64,000 nt of DNA from assembly GCF_024207115.1 (NCBI RefSeq), contig NZ_CP100128.1, positions 1,426,001 to 1,490,000 on the forward strand, in the 5' to 3' direction. The position numbers and the translations under genes are program-made. The first letter of the stretch is position 1; every line of letters starts with the position of its first letter. A model generated the notes under the pieces. The model did no database searches, was not told the DNA's origin, and saw only the letters and a program-made list of their open reading frames with translations. Of the stretch, positions 55,322 through 64,000 are shown piece by piece. Source of the DNA: Chromobacterium sp. IIBBL 290-4. GTDB taxonomy: Bacteria > Pseudomonadota > Gammaproteobacteria > Burkholderiales > Chromobacteriaceae.

Positions 55322-55510
55322 AATCAGGCGGGCTGACAAATGCCTGGACCATGGGGCGAGCCCGGCTATGCCGGGAACGCTGCAATCGAAACCATGCCCG
55401 GGCTCCGCAGCCCTGCGACTTGTGGCAGCAAGCCGCGTTTCGCAAACCCCTCCTGCCGGAAACGATAGCAGGCTAGACTGGAATCAGCTCAAGCAGCTGG
55501 ATACGCCGCC

Positions 55511-56647
55511 ATGGAAAAAGACCAGGCATCCCGATTCATCCACGACCTGCTGAAACACGCGGTCGGCAAGAACGCTTCGGATATTTTCATCGCCGCCGAC
55601 TTTCCGCCGGCGATGAAAATAGACGGCAAGATCACGCCGGTGGCGCCGCAAGCGCTGTCCGCCCAGCAAAGCAAGGAGCTGGTGCGCTCGGTGATGAACG
55701 ATCGCCAGACCGAAGAGTTCGAGACGAAGAAGGAGGCGAATTTCGCGATCAACCCGCCCGGCGTCGGCCGTTTCCGGGTCAGCGCCTTCGTCCAGCAAGG
55801 CATGGTCGGCATGGTGCTGCGCAAGATCAACACCGAGATTCCCAACTTCGACCAGCTGAATCTGCCGGAAGTGCTGAAGGACATCGCGCTGATCAAGCGC
55901 GGCCTGGTCATCTTCGTCGGCGGCACCGGATCGGGCAAATCCACCTCGCTGGCGGCGCTGGTGGATTGGCGCAACACGCATAACCAGGACCACATCATCA
56001 CGGTCGAGGATCCGATCGAGTACGTGCACACGCACAAGAAATCCATCGTCACCCAGCGCGAGATCGGCGTCGACACCGAAAACTGGGAGATCGCGCTGAA
56101 GAACACGCTGCGCCAGGCGCCGGACGTGATCCTGATGGGCGAGATCCGCGACCGCGAAACGATGAACTACGGACTGCAGTTCGCCGAAACCGGCCACCTG
56201 TGCCTGGCCACGCTGCACGCCAACAACGCCAACCAGGCGCTGGACCGCATCCTCAACTTTTTCCCCGAGGAGCGGCACCAGCAGGTGCTGATGGACCTGT
56301 CGCTGAACATGCGCTCCATCATTTCGCAGCGGCTGGTACCGCACAAATCCGGCCGCGGCCGAGTGGCGGCAGTGGAAATCCTGCTCAACAGCCCCCTGGT
56401 CTCGGATATGATCTTCAAAGGCGAGATCTCCGCGCTGAAAGAGGTGATGGCGCGCTCGCCGGAAGCGGGCATGCAGACTTTCGACCAGTCGCTGTTCGAG
56501 CTGTTCGAGGCGGATTTGATCAATTACGAGGATGCGCTGCGCAACGCCGATTCCATCAACGACCTGCGGCTGAGAATCAAGCTGTACAGCGAAACCGGCC
56601 GCAACCGCGACCCGCTGGAAGGCATAGACCATCTGGACATCGTTTAA
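55511..56647 (+). CDS. pilU: Type IV pilus retraction ATPase PilU
   Basis: The 378-residue PilT paralogue helps PilT retract pili under load. It starts MEKDQASRFIHDLLKHAVGKN, has GGTGSGKST near residue 137, the Asp box TVEDPIEYVHTHKKSI, GEIRDRETMNYGLQFAETGH and the PilU-type long C-terminus ending EGIDHLDIV. It lacks the AIRNLIRE motif of PilT. It is followed 21 bases later by a response regulator gene, so the retraction genes and the regulators may be one operon. Confidence 0.96.
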   Translation: MEKDQASRFIHDLLKHAVGKNASDIFIAADFPPAMKIDGKITPVAPQALSAQQSKELVRSVMNDRQTEEFETKKEANFAINPPGVGRFRVSAFVQQGMVGMVLRKINTEIPNFDQLNLPEVLKDIALIKRGLVIFVGGTGSGKSTSLAALVDWRNTHNQDHIITVEDPIEYVHTHKKSIVTQREIGVDTENWEIALKNTLRQAPDVILMGEIRDRETMNYGLQFAETGHLCLATLHANNANQALDRILNFFPEERHQQVLMDLSLNMRSIISQRLVPHKSGRGRVAAVEILLNSPLVSDMIFKGEISALKEVMARSPEAGMQTFDQSLFELFEADLINYEDALRNADSINDLRLRIKLYSETGRNRDPLEGIDHLDIV

Positions 56648-56668
56648 GCGGCGCCACTTTTTTACACC

Positions 56669-58282
56669 ATGAACTTAGACGCCAACACTACCGTCCTGAT
56701 CATCGAAGACTCGCATACCGTGCGCCAGGGGCTGCGCACCATGCTGTCGATGGCAGGCATCACCCGCTCCGAGGCGGTCACCAACGCCGGCGAAGCCCGC
56801 AACCGCCTGCGCGGCAAGAACTACGACGTGGTTCTATGCGACTACAATCTGGGCGACGGCATGGACGGCCAGGAATTGCTGGAAGCCATGCGCAAGAGCG
56901 GCTCGCTGCCGCTCTCCACCATCTGGATCATGATCACCGGCGAGCGCCACTACGAGCGCGTGGTGGCCGCCGCCGAAATGGCCCCGGACGACTACATTCT
57001 CAAGCCATTCGCCTCGCAATTGCTGCTCGACCGCATGCACCTGGCCAGCCAGCGCAAAGCCTTTTTGTCTCCGGCGCACAAGCTGCTGGCCGCGGGCCGG
57101 GTCGAACAATCCATCCAGGTCCTGCAGCAACTGGCGCGCGAAGCGCCCAACGCGCAATACCGGCTGGATTCGCAGCGGCTGGCCGCCGAGCTGCTGGTCA
57201 ACGAAGGCCGCCAGGGCGAAGCCTTGTCCATCTACCAGGAGCTGCTCACCCAGAAAGTGATCCCCTGGGCCAAGATGGGCGTGGCGCGCATCATCGCCGA
57301 GCAGGGCGAAACCCAGGAGTCCAACGCGCTGCTGCGCGAAATCATCGCCGACGCGCCGCGCTACACCGACGCCTACGACCTGCTGGCGCAGAACCTGATC
57401 GACGATGGCCAGTACCAGACCGCCGCCGTGGTTCTGGAAAAAGCGGTGGCGATCTCGCCGCGCAATTTCACCCGGCTCAAGAGCTGCGGCACCGCGCTGC
57501 TGCGCTGCGGCAACCCGGCCAAGGCGGCGGAATATCTGCAGCGCGCGGTCGAGGTGGGCCGCAACAACAACTTCTTCGGCCCCGATGTATTGGTCGACCT
57601 GCTGCAGGCATTCAGCGAAAGCGACCAGACCCAGCAGCTGGACCGGCTGCAGGCTGAAATCGCCGCGCGGATGGACGAGCTGTCCGGCGGGCAGCTCACC
57701 ATGGCGGTGTGCCGCGCCCTGGCCGCGCTGGCGCAGAAACGCCCGGCCGACGCGCAAAGCCAGCTGCAAGCCGTGGCCGACAAGCTGCGCGCGCGCGAAA
57801 CCGACTTCTCCGCGGTGCAGCGCTTCCTCGCCGCCGCCGTGCGGCTGCCGCCGGAACAAAGCAACGAGCTGCCGCAGCAGTGGGCCGGCACCATCGCCAT
57901 GCGCTTCGCCGACGGCCGCCACGAGCTGGGCACGCTGCTGGAGATCTCGCACAAACATGAGCCCTGCCACCAGGCCATCGACACCGCTTACAACCTGCTG
58001 CAAGACTCCAGCAACCAGGCGGTGGAGCTGGCCAGCAACGGCCAGCTCGAAGAAGCGGCCGAGCAGCTGTTCCAGCTGTCGCAGCAAACGCTGAACGAGC
58101 GGATCAGCATGAACGCCTGCGCGCTGCTGCTGCGCATCTGCGAAAGCCGCAACAAGGCGGCGCAGCCGCATGAGGAGCAGCTCAAGCAGGTGGGCACGCT
58201 CCTGGCCTGGCTGCCGGAGGAAAACGAACGGGTGCGCGGCTTCATCCGCCGCCGCGAGGCGCTGGACCCGGTCTGCGAATAA
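56669..58282 (+). CDS. Response regulator with TPR repeats (copy 1)
   Basis: The 537-residue protein has an N-terminal receiver (VLIIEDSHTVRQGLRTML, phospho-Asp58 in VVLCDYNLGDG, Lys in YILKPF), then about 400 residues of helical TPR-type repeats (PWAKMGVARIIAEQG, YTDAYDLLAQNLIDDGQY, AVVLEKAVAISPRNFTRLK). It has no DNA-binding or enzymatic output domain, so the output is protein binding. It is a tandem paralogue of the gene at 58367. Both lie directly after pilU, which suggests a role in pilus control. Confidence 0.87.
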   Translation: MNLDANTTVLIIEDSHTVRQGLRTMLSMAGITRSEAVTNAGEARNRLRGKNYDVVLCDYNLGDGMDGQELLEAMRKSGSLPLSTIWIMITGERHYERVVAAAEMAPDDYILKPFASQLLLDRMHLASQRKAFLSPAHKLLAAGRVEQSIQVLQQLAREAPNAQYRLDSQRLAAELLVNEGRQGEALSIYQELLTQKVIPWAKMGVARIIAEQGETQESNALLREIIADAPRYTDAYDLLAQNLIDDGQYQTAAVVLEKAVAISPRNFTRLKSCGTALLRCGNPAKAAEYLQRAVEVGRNNNFFGPDVLVDLLQAFSESDQTQQLDRLQAEIAARMDELSGGQLTMAVCRALAALAQKRPADAQSQLQAVADKLRARETDFSAVQRFLAAAVRLPPEQSNELPQQWAGTIAMRFADGRHELGTLLEISHKHEPCHQAIDTAYNLLQDSSNQAVELASNGQLEEAAEQLFQLSQQTLNERISMNACALLLRICESRNKAAQPHEEQLKQVGTLLAWLPEENERVRGFIRRREALDPVCE

Positions 58283-58366
58283 GCCGTCCGGCCCGCGTCC
58301 CCCGCGAGCCGGACTACACTGGAAATCATGCCGCCCGTTTCGCGGGCGGACTCCAGCGAGAGCGAG

Positions 58367-59977
58367 ATGGCCCTAGACGCAAACACCACGGCGCTGATCG
58401 TGGACGACTCCCAAACCATGGCGCAAAGCCTGCGCGCCATCCTGTCCATGGCCGGCGTCACCCAGACCGAAACCGCCAGCAACGCCGGCGACGCGCAAAA
58501 CCGCCTGCGCGGCAAACACTTCAGCCTGGTGCTGTGCGATTACAACCTCGGCCGCGGCATGAACGGCCAGGAATTGCTGGAGGCGATGCGCAAAAGCGGC
58601 GCGCTGCCGATGTCCACGCTATGGGTGATGATCACCGGCGAGCGCAACTACGCCCAAGTAGTCACCGCCGCCGAAACCATTCCCGACGACTACATCCTCA
58701 AACCCGTCACCTCGCAGCAACTGCTGGACCGGCTGCTGCAAGCCGGCCGCCGCAAAGCCTTTCTTTCGCCGGCGCACAAGCTGCTGGACAAGGGCAAGGT
58801 GGAGCAGGCCATCGCCGCCTTGCGCGAGCGGGCGCAGCAGACCGACAACCGGGTCTACCGGCTGGACGCGCTGCGGCTGTGCGGCGAGCTGCTGGCGCGC
58901 GAAGGGCAATACGAGCCGGCCCTGCAGCTCTACCAGGGCCTGCTGGCGCAGGAGGAAATCCCCTGGGCCAAGATGGGCGTCGCCCGCATTCTGGCCGAGC
59001 AAGGCCAGGGCGAACGCTCCAACGCACTGCTGGACGAAGTCATCGCCATCGCGCCGCGCTATACCGAAGCCTATGACTTGCTGGCGCAGAACATGATAGA
59101 CGACGGCAGCTACCAAGAAGCCGCCGCCGTGCTGGAAAAAGCGGTCTCCATCTCGCCGCACAACTTCAACCGGCTGAAAAACTACGGCACCGCGCTATTG
59201 CGCAGCGGCGACGCGGCGGCGGCGGTGGAACCATTGCAAAAGGCGGTGGACATCGGCCGCCACAACAGCTTCTTCGGCCCCGAGGTATTGGTGGACTTGC
59301 TGCAGGCGCGCAGCGAAAGCGGCCAGACCCAGCAACTGGACCGGCTGCAGAGCGAAATCTCCGGCCAGATGGGCAACTTGCCCGGCGGCCAGCTGACCAT
59401 GGCGGTCTGCCGGGCGATGGCATCCCTCGCCCAGCAGCGGCCGGACCAGGCCAAGGCGCAATTGGAGCAGGGCGCGGAATGGCTGCGCGACACTGAAACC
59501 GACTTCGCCTCCGCCTTGCGCTTTCTCGGCGCCGCGGTGCGGCTGCCGGCCGAGCTGGCCGGCGAGCTGCCGCAGTGGGCCGGCGCCATCACCCTGCGTT
59601 TCGCCGATGGCCGCCATGAATTGGGCAGCCTGAAAGAGGTGGCGCGCCAGCATGAGGCCTGCCATGCGGCGATCAAGACCGCCTACGATGAATTGCAGCG
59701 CAAGAGCCAGACCGCGCTGGGCCTGGCCAATCAGGGCCAGCTGGAAGCCTCGGCCGAAATGCTGCACCGCGAAGCCTCGCAAACGCTGAACCAGCGCCTG
59801 GGCATGTATGGCTGCGCCATGCTGCTGCGCATCGCCGAGAACCGCCAGCAAGCCGGCCAGGACCACAGCGAGCAGATGCAAGCGCTGCGCCAGCTGCTGC
59901 AATGGCTGCCGCACGACAACGAGCGGGTGCGCGGCTTCGTCCATCGCCGCCAGGCGCTGCTGCGCCATCACGATTGA
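58367..59977 (+). CDS. Response regulator with TPR repeats (copy 2)
   Basis: The 536-residue paralogue has the same layout: receiver ALIVDDSQTMAQSLRAIL with Asp58 in LVLCDYNLGRG, then TPR-type repeats (IPWAKMGVARILAEQGQG, AVLEKAVSISPHNFNRLKN). The ATG at 58367 gives the same start (MALDANTTAL) as copy 1 (MNLDANTTVL); an ATG 13 codons upstream is also possible. Its stop overlaps the thpR start. Both copies keep the acceptor Asp and the Lys. Confidence 0.86.
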   Translation: MALDANTTALIVDDSQTMAQSLRAILSMAGVTQTETASNAGDAQNRLRGKHFSLVLCDYNLGRGMNGQELLEAMRKSGALPMSTLWVMITGERNYAQVVTAAETIPDDYILKPVTSQQLLDRLLQAGRRKAFLSPAHKLLDKGKVEQAIAALRERAQQTDNRVYRLDALRLCGELLAREGQYEPALQLYQGLLAQEEIPWAKMGVARILAEQGQGERSNALLDEVIAIAPRYTEAYDLLAQNMIDDGSYQEAAAVLEKAVSISPHNFNRLKNYGTALLRSGDAAAAVEPLQKAVDIGRHNSFFGPEVLVDLLQARSESGQTQQLDRLQSEISGQMGNLPGGQLTMAVCRAMASLAQQRPDQAKAQLEQGAEWLRDTETDFASALRFLGAAVRLPAELAGELPQWAGAITLRFADGRHELGSLKEVARQHEACHAAIKTAYDELQRKSQTALGLANQGQLEASAEMLHREASQTLNQRLGMYGCAMLLRIAENRQQAGQDHSEQMQALRQLLQWLPHDNERVRGFVHRRQALLRHHD

Positions 59978-60507
59978 TGCGGGCCTTTCTCGCCTGCCTG
60001 CCGCCGCCGGAATGCCTGGCCGCGCTGCGCGGCTGGCAGCGCCAATTGCGGCGGCTGGCCGGCGGGCACGCCTTGCCGCCCAAGCAACTGCACCTGACCT
60101 TGGCTTTTCTGGGCGATGTCACGCCCTTGCAATTACAGCTGGCCGCGGATTGCGCCGAACAGGCCGCGCGCGGCCTGCCGCCGGCCATCGCGCTGGACAG
60201 CTGCGGCAGCTGGCACGACGTGGGCTGGTGCGGCCCCATGCATCCGCCCGCCGGCCTGGAGCGCTGGGTGGAAGACCTGAAAGCCGCGCTGCGCGACGCC
60301 GGCCTCGCCGTGGAAACGCGGCGCTACCGCCCGCACCTGACGCTGTTGCGCCGGCTGGAAAAACCGTTGCCGCATCAGGCCTTGCCGGCGCTGACGCTGC
60401 CCTTGGACGAAGTGACGCTGCTGGCGTCCGAACTGCGCCCCGGCGGCGCCCGCCATTACCGGCTGGATGGCTGGCGGCGGCCGGACGCGCTCAGTTCTTG
60501 TCGTTGA
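59977..60507 (+). CDS. thpR: RNA 2',3'-cyclic phosphodiesterase (2'-5' RNA ligase family)
   Basis: The 176-residue protein has the two HxTx motifs of the 2H phosphodiesterase superfamily: H39-L-T41 in LHLTLAFLGD and H120-L-T122 in RPHLTLLRRL. It opens 2',3'-cyclic phosphates or ligates 2'-5' bonds. The ATG at 59977 overlaps the previous stop (TGATG). Its C-terminus overlaps the convergent AIM24 gene by 17 bases. Confidence 0.92.
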   Translation: MRAFLACLPPPECLAALRGWQRQLRRLAGGHALPPKQLHLTLAFLGDVTPLQLQLAADCAEQAARGLPPAIALDSCGSWHDVGWCGPMHPPAGLERWVEDLKAALRDAGLAVETRRYRPHLTLLRRLEKPLPHQALPALTLPLDEVTLLASELRPGGARHYRLDGWRRPDALSSCR

Positions 60508-61276
60508 ACAGGCCGCCCAGCAGCGAGCCTTGCTCCTTGGACTCGCCGCCGGCGCGCGGCGCGGCGGCGACGATGCGGTCCGCCAAGCGCGACAAAGGCA
60601 GCGATTGCAGCCATATCCTGCCCGGCCCGGTCATTTTGGCGAAGAACAGGCCTTCGCCGGAAAACAGCGCGCTCTTGAGCTTGCCCACGTATTCGATGTC
60701 GAAATCGACGCTGGGCTGATAGGCCACCACGCAGCCGGTATCCACCCGCACCGTCTCCCCCGGATGCAGCTGCATCTCGGTCAGCGCGCCGCCTGCATGC
60801 AGGAAGACATAACCGTCGCCCTCCAGCTTCTGCATGATGAAGCCCTCGCCGCCGAACAGGCCGGTGCCGATGCGCTTTTGCCAGGCCAGCCCCAGGCTCA
60901 CGCCCTTGGCGCCGGCCAGAAAACTGTCCTTTTGCGCATACAGCGTGCCGCCCAGCTCGCGCAGATGCACCGGCACGATCTTGCCCGGCGTGGCGGCGGC
61001 GAAAGCCACCTTGCGCCGGCTGTTCGCCTGGTTGGCGAACACGGTGGTGAAAACCGATTCCCCGGTCAGCAAACGCTTGCCGGCGCCCAGCAGCGAACCC
61101 AGCACGCCGCCATCCCGCGTGGAGCCGTCGCCGAACACCGTGTCCATGGCGATGCCATCCTGCATGTAATACAACGCGCCGGCCTCGCCCACCGCCGCTT
61201 CGCCGGGGTCCAGCTCCACTTCGACATACTGCATGTCGTCGCCGAACACCTGGTAATCGATCACATCCATGCTCAT
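60491..61276 (-). CDS. AIM24 family protein
   Basis: The 261-residue protein is built of repeated beta-structure: VEVELDPGEAAVGEAGALYY, TTVFANQANSRRKVAFAA, SFLAGAKGVSLGLAWQ, YVFLHAGGALTEMQLHPGE and LKSALFSGEGLFFAKMTGPG. This matches the TIGR00266/AIM24 family, whose function is not known. Its ATG lies in the last codons of moaE (ATGA overlap), so it is in the moaD-moaE operon. Confidence 0.88.
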   Translation of the reverse strand: MSMDVIDYQVFGDDMQYVEVELDPGEAAVGEAGALYYMQDGIAMDTVFGDGSTRDGGVLGSLLGAGKRLLTGESVFTTVFANQANSRRKVAFAAATPGKIVPVHLRELGGTLYAQKDSFLAGAKGVSLGLAWQKRIGTGLFGGEGFIMQKLEGDGYVFLHAGGALTEMQLHPGETVRVDTGCVVAYQPSVDFDIEYVGKLKSALFSGEGLFFAKMTGPGRIWLQSLPLSRLADRIVAAAPRAGGESKEQGSLLGGLFNDKN

Positions 61277-61749
61277 TGTCCGTCCCCTTGCTCGTTCCAA
61301 CGGCTGGCGGCCTGCTCGTCGCTGATCTTGGCATCCACCCAATGGCGGCTGCCGTCGGCCAGGATTTCGCACTTCCAGAACGGCGCGCGCTGCTTGAGAT
61401 AATCCATCAGGAAAGACGCCGCTTCGAAAGCGTCGCGCCTGTGGCCGCTGGCGGTCACCACCAGCACGATGGGCTCGCCCAGACCCAGCCGGCCGACGCG
61501 GTGGATCAGCGTCACGCCCTTCAAGGACCAGCGCCGGCGCGCCTCGCAGACGATGTCGGCCAACGCCTTTTCCGTCATCCCCGGATAATGCTCCAGTTCC
61601 AGCGCCGCCACGTCCTGGCCGTCGCCGTAATCGCGCACCAGGCCGGTAAAGCTGACCACCGCCCCGCAAGCCGGATTGGCCGACCAGCGCTTGACCTCAT
61701 CGCCGACATCGAAGGCCTCGGCCTGCACCCGGATATGATTGACCGCCAT
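61273..61749 (-). CDS. moaE: Molybdopterin synthase catalytic subunit
   Basis: The 158-residue subunit carries out sulfur transfer from MoaD thiocarboxylate to precursor Z. It has GAVVSFTGLVRDYGDG, LELEHYPGMTEKAL, HRVGRLGLGEPIVLV and the active-site Lys in LKQRAPFWKCEIL. It starts 1 base after the moaD stop. Confidence 0.95.
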   Translation of the reverse strand: MAVNHIRVQAEAFDVGDEVKRWSANPACGAVVSFTGLVRDYGDGQDVAALELEHYPGMTEKALADIVCEARRRWSLKGVTLIHRVGRLGLGEPIVLVVTASGHRRDAFEAASFLMDYLKQRAPFWKCEILADGSRHWVDAKISDEQAASRWNEQGDGQ

Positions 61750-61750
61750 C

Positions 61751-62002
61751 TCAGCCCCCGGTCACCGGAGGAAACACCGCCACCTCGTCGCCATCGGCCA
61801 GCGGCGTTTCCAGGCGGGCCATTTCCTGATTCACCGCGATGCGGAACACCTTGTCCGCGGCCAGCTCCAGCGACCAGATCTGGCCGCGCTGGCGCAGCTC
61901 CGCCAATAGTTCGGCCACCGTGGCGGCCTCGCTGCTCAACTGCTCGCTCTCCACGCCCAGCGTTTCGCGCAGCCGGGCGAAATACAGCAGGTTCAGAATC
62001 AT
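61751..62002 (-). CDS. moaD: Molybdopterin synthase sulfur carrier subunit
   Basis: The 83-residue ubiquitin-fold protein ends in Gly-Gly (VFPPVTGG), which is adenylated and thiocarboxylated. It also shows LLYFARLRETLG and DGDEVAVFPPV. It leads the operon moaD-moaE-AIM24. Other moa genes are not in the window. Confidence 0.93.
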   Translation of the reverse strand: MILNLLYFARLRETLGVESEQLSSEAATVAELLAELRQRGQIWSLELAADKVFRIAVNQEMARLETPLADGDEVAVFPPVTGG

Positions 62003-62089
62003 TTATCGTCTCCTCACGGCCCGCTAGAGCCCAATGGCTTGATATCGATGCAGTGTAAGCAATCGGCAAGTGCGAAGAAAGCGCGGGGA

Positions 62090-62959
62090 TCAAGGTCTCG
62101 GCGGATGATCGCGCAGCGGGTCGTACCACATGGTTTTGTCGCTCAATGGCGCGCCATCCGGCAGCAAGGGATTGGCCAAGGGAATCAAGCGCCGCTCGCT
62201 CATCCGCGCCTGGCGCAGCACATCGCCATGGTATTTCCAGAAAATGGCGTCGAAACGGCCATCGGCGCGCATGCGCTGCAAGCCCAGCGACAGACGTTCG
62301 GCCAGCTGCGGCTGGTTGCGGTTGCAAAAGAAGTAATACGGCCAGGGATAATAGAACAGCAGATGCTGTTCTACTTCGAGATTCGGATACTGATCGTGGA
62401 AGCGCAGATATTCATCGAATACTTCCAGCACGCTGCGCGGATATAAATCAAACCGCCCGCTGCTCAACATGCCGAACAGGCTCTGGTACTTGGCCAGCAC
62501 CAGCGGAATGCCCGCCGCCCGGTAAATCTGGCCATCGCCCCAGTCCCGGCCCTGGCCGACGACAAAGCGCTTGAGCTGCTCCCGCGTGTCCACATGGTCG
62601 AACTCCGCCTGCCGATGGCCGTCGATCAAAGCGATGCGATAGCCCAGCAGCCCCTTGCGCAAATCGACATGCACCGCCAGCAGCCGCATCTCGCGCTCTG
62701 CCGAGGTCGAGCTCCACGCCACATCGAGCCCGCCCTGCGACAACTCGATCAAGGAGCGCCCTTCCTCCATAGGCAGTTTGCTCGCCACCAGCCGGTAGGG
62801 CCCATAACGATCGACGGTCTCGTCCAGCGCGGCCTGCAACAGCTCCCGCAGATCGCGGTAGCGGAACGCGGTGTCGCCTTCGGCCGGATACACCACCGTG
62901 GCGACGTCCGCGCCCCAGGCTGAGGCGCACCACACCAGCAACAGCACCCATCGTCGCAT
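62090..62959 (-). CDS. Periplasmic solute-binding-like protein
   Basis: The 289-residue protein has a signal peptide (RRWVLLLVWCASAWGA) and a two-lobed binding-protein pattern (VDRYGPYRLVASKLPMEEGR, GLDVAWSSTSAEREMRLLAV, RFVVGQGRDW, YYPWPYYFFCNRNQPQLAERL). It is like the amino-acid-binding domain of PBP type 2. No permease or kinase is next to it, so it may serve a distant partner. The ATG at 62959 has GGGAGG upstream. Confidence 0.8.
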   Translation of the reverse strand: MRRWVLLLVWCASAWGADVATVVYPAEGDTAFRYRDLRELLQAALDETVDRYGPYRLVASKLPMEEGRSLIELSQGGLDVAWSSTSAEREMRLLAVHVDLRKGLLGYRIALIDGHRQAEFDHVDTREQLKRFVVGQGRDWGDGQIYRAAGIPLVLAKYQSLFGMLSSGRFDLYPRSVLEVFDEYLRFHDQYPNLEVEQHLLFYYPWPYYFFCNRNQPQLAERLSLGLQRMRADGRFDAIFWKYHGDVLRQARMSERRLIPLANPLLPDGAPLSDKTMWYDPLRDHPPRP

Positions 62960-63421
62960 CGCCGCCTCCCTAAGCCGGCCGTGGCCGGAGCCGGATGGCG
63001 GCGACCCTGCTATCAAGTTAGCTTTATTTTCAACAGATTCAACTCATGGCTTAATGGGTTTTTTAATAACAATGGTAAGGTTTGCTTGCTGCTTCTACCC
63101 GCCCCATCCTGCCCGCACGAATCCATTCGCATGCTTCCCCCGCATTTCACGTCCAGCCTGCTCGCCCTCTGAGCTCGACAACATCGTGCAATGAGATACC
63201 AAACAAAAGGCTGAATATCGACATTTAACGCCAGTTATATGGCATATTGAAAAATAAAATAATAATGATTATCATTTATAAATCCAATTAGCATGGCTCT
63301 AAGGTGCGCCGCCTCCAAGGCGAACATGCCGGAGCAGCAAAAGCATCGCCAAGCCGCGCCGGCCTGCCCGGGCATCGCGCCGCTCAGCCAGCCCCATCAC
63401 CCGCCAGATCAAGGAGTCGTC
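62960..63421. other. Intergenic region with a Fur box
   Basis: No gene is visible in this 462-base stretch. The part from 63200 to 63290 is AT-rich and contains the Fur-box match at 63261-63279. It should hold both divergent promoters. Confidence 0.5.
63261..63279. promoter_or_regulatory. Fur box (iron-responsive operator)
   Basis: AATAATGATTATCATTTAT matches the 19-bp Fur consensus GATAATGATAATCATTATC at about 14-15 positions, with the core ATAATGAT-T-ATCATT complete. It lies 143 bases before the ABC gene start. This predicts iron-dependent repression of that gene. Confidence 0.75.
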
Positions 63422-64000
63422 ATGACTGTTGAGAATGAGACCAATACCGGGCAGCCCGCCGGCGACCCGATCGCCCGCGTGCTCGCGCCTATCCGCGGGC
63501 GGCTGCTCGCCGCGGCGCTGCTGGCCGGACTGGGCGCCGCGCTGACCCTGGCGCCGCTGGCCGGCATCGCCCACATCGCCCGCTTGGCGCTGGAGCCAGG
63601 CGGCGCGGCGCGATACGAGGCCCTGTGGCAAACCGCCTCCCTCAGCCTGATCTGCCTGTTCGCCGGCATGGGGCTGATGCTGGCCGGCGATGCGGCCGCC
63701 CATCTGGCCGACAACCGCATCACCGGCCAATTGCGGCTGGCCATCGCTCGCCGCCTGGCCCGCGTGCCGCTGGGCTGGTTCTCTAGCCGCTCGTCGGGAG
63801 AGGTAAAGCAGGCCATACAGGACGATGTCGGCACCCTGCACAGCCTGACCGCCCATTACTACACCACGCGCGGCCGCTGCATCGGCGCAGTGTCCGCCTC
63901 CATCCTCTACCTGTTCGCCATGGACTGGCGCATGGCCATCGCCTCGCTGCTGCCCTTCCCGCTGTTCTTCTTGTTTTTCGCCAAGGCTCACCGCGCCAGC
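63422..64000 (+). CDS. ABC transporter permease-ATPase, siderophore/metal type (partial, 3' end outside window)
   Basis: The frame runs to the window edge and 193 residues are visible. It begins MTVENETNTGQPAGDP and has a transmembrane domain (LLAAALLAGLGAALTLAPL, ASILYLFAMDWRMAIAS) of the exporter type, with GWFSSRSSGEVKQAIQDDV, the intracellular loop motif of the IrtA/YbtP group. An AAGGAG site precedes the ATG at 63422; an in-frame ATG at 63293 lacks a site. With the Fur box upstream, a role in siderophore or iron transport is likely. The ATPase half is not in the window. Confidence 0.82.
   Translation, partial: MTVENETNTGQPAGDPIARVLAPIRGRLLAAALLAGLGAALTLAPLAGIAHIARLALEPGGAARYEALWQTASLSLICLFAGMGLMLAGDAAAHLADNRITGQLRLAIARRLARVPLGWFSSRSSGEVKQAIQDDVGTLHSLTAHYYTTRGRCIGAVSASILYLFAMDWRMAIASLLPFPLFFLFFAKAHRAS

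Noticed and set aside
63293..63421. Longer N-terminus for the ABC exporter from an in-frame ATG at 63293
   Set aside because: No ribosome site before that ATG, and the extra residues do not look like a transporter N-terminus, while AAGGAG stands before 63422.

Overview
The window is GC-rich, densely coded chromosomal DNA from a Gram-negative bacterium. The gene set (yggS-proC-yggT, hemA-prfA, parC followed by a PilS/PilR-like pair, pilT-pilU, thiD-thiE, moaD-moaE, two TonB-dependent receptors) fits a betaproteobacterium. The general character suggests Neisseriales/Chromobacteriaceae (Chromobacterium-like); this is an inference from gene content and not a database result.

Layout. 1-3.4 kb: partial dksA, a class I cytochrome c and the yggS-proC-yggT operon. 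3.4-6.3 kb: an AT-richer, decayed accessory patch with an IS481-type transposase remnant and a small minus-strand operon encoding a Cys-rich protein and two short double-glycine-type leader peptides. 6.35-9.43 kb: a tightly coupled seven-gene minus-strand operon (rubredoxin, M48 lipoprotein peptidase, MmcQ/YjbR, frameshifted VOC protein, HemJ, secreted protein, CYTH phosphatase). 9.5-10.95 kb: thiD-thiE. 10.96-17.66 kb: the most interesting region, a graspetide (omega-ester peptide) biosynthetic locus. It has an MvdD-type ATP-grasp ligase, two precursor peptides with a PLFxxFLE leader motif and two (T/S)TxxxxEE core repeats each, a third double-glycine leader peptide of another type, and a divergent HlyD/C39-peptidase ABC exporter. 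17.65-30 kb: chemotaxis receptor, HDOD protein, acyl-CoA synthetase, quinone reductase-like enzyme with a divergent MerR regulator, TetR regulator plus a beta-hydroxyacid dehydrogenase, an RNB exoribonuclease, a GGEEF response regulator and a Tsx-like porin.

30-45 kb: an alkyltransferase-like DNA repair protein, a GloB/YcbL-type metallohydrolase, a cluster of palindromic repeats, a B12-binding radical SAM protein, a CxxC peroxidase-like protein divergent from a BigR-like persulfide sensor and two YeeE/YedE half transporters, an outer-membrane protein, hemA-prfA, and two tandem paralogous TonB-dependent receptors. 45-60 kb: ElaA-type acetyltransferase, parC, pilS-pilR, a periplasmic molybdopterin-fold protein with a hybrid kinase, a methyltransferase, pilT-pilU and two tandem response regulator-TPR paralogues. 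60-64 kb: thpR, an AIM24 protein with moaD-moaE, a periplasmic binding protein, and the start of an ABC exporter preceded by a good Fur-box match.

How it works together. The double-glycine leaders of the graspetide precursors match the C39 peptidase-transporter, so synthesis, ring closure, leader removal and export can all be coded in 10.96-17.66 kb. Three further peptides (12.9, 4.5 and 4.3 kb) share a second leader type, and the same exporter may serve them. The pilT/pilU/pilS/pilR genes, the MCP, the GGEEF protein and several response regulators point to a motile, surface-sensing organism.
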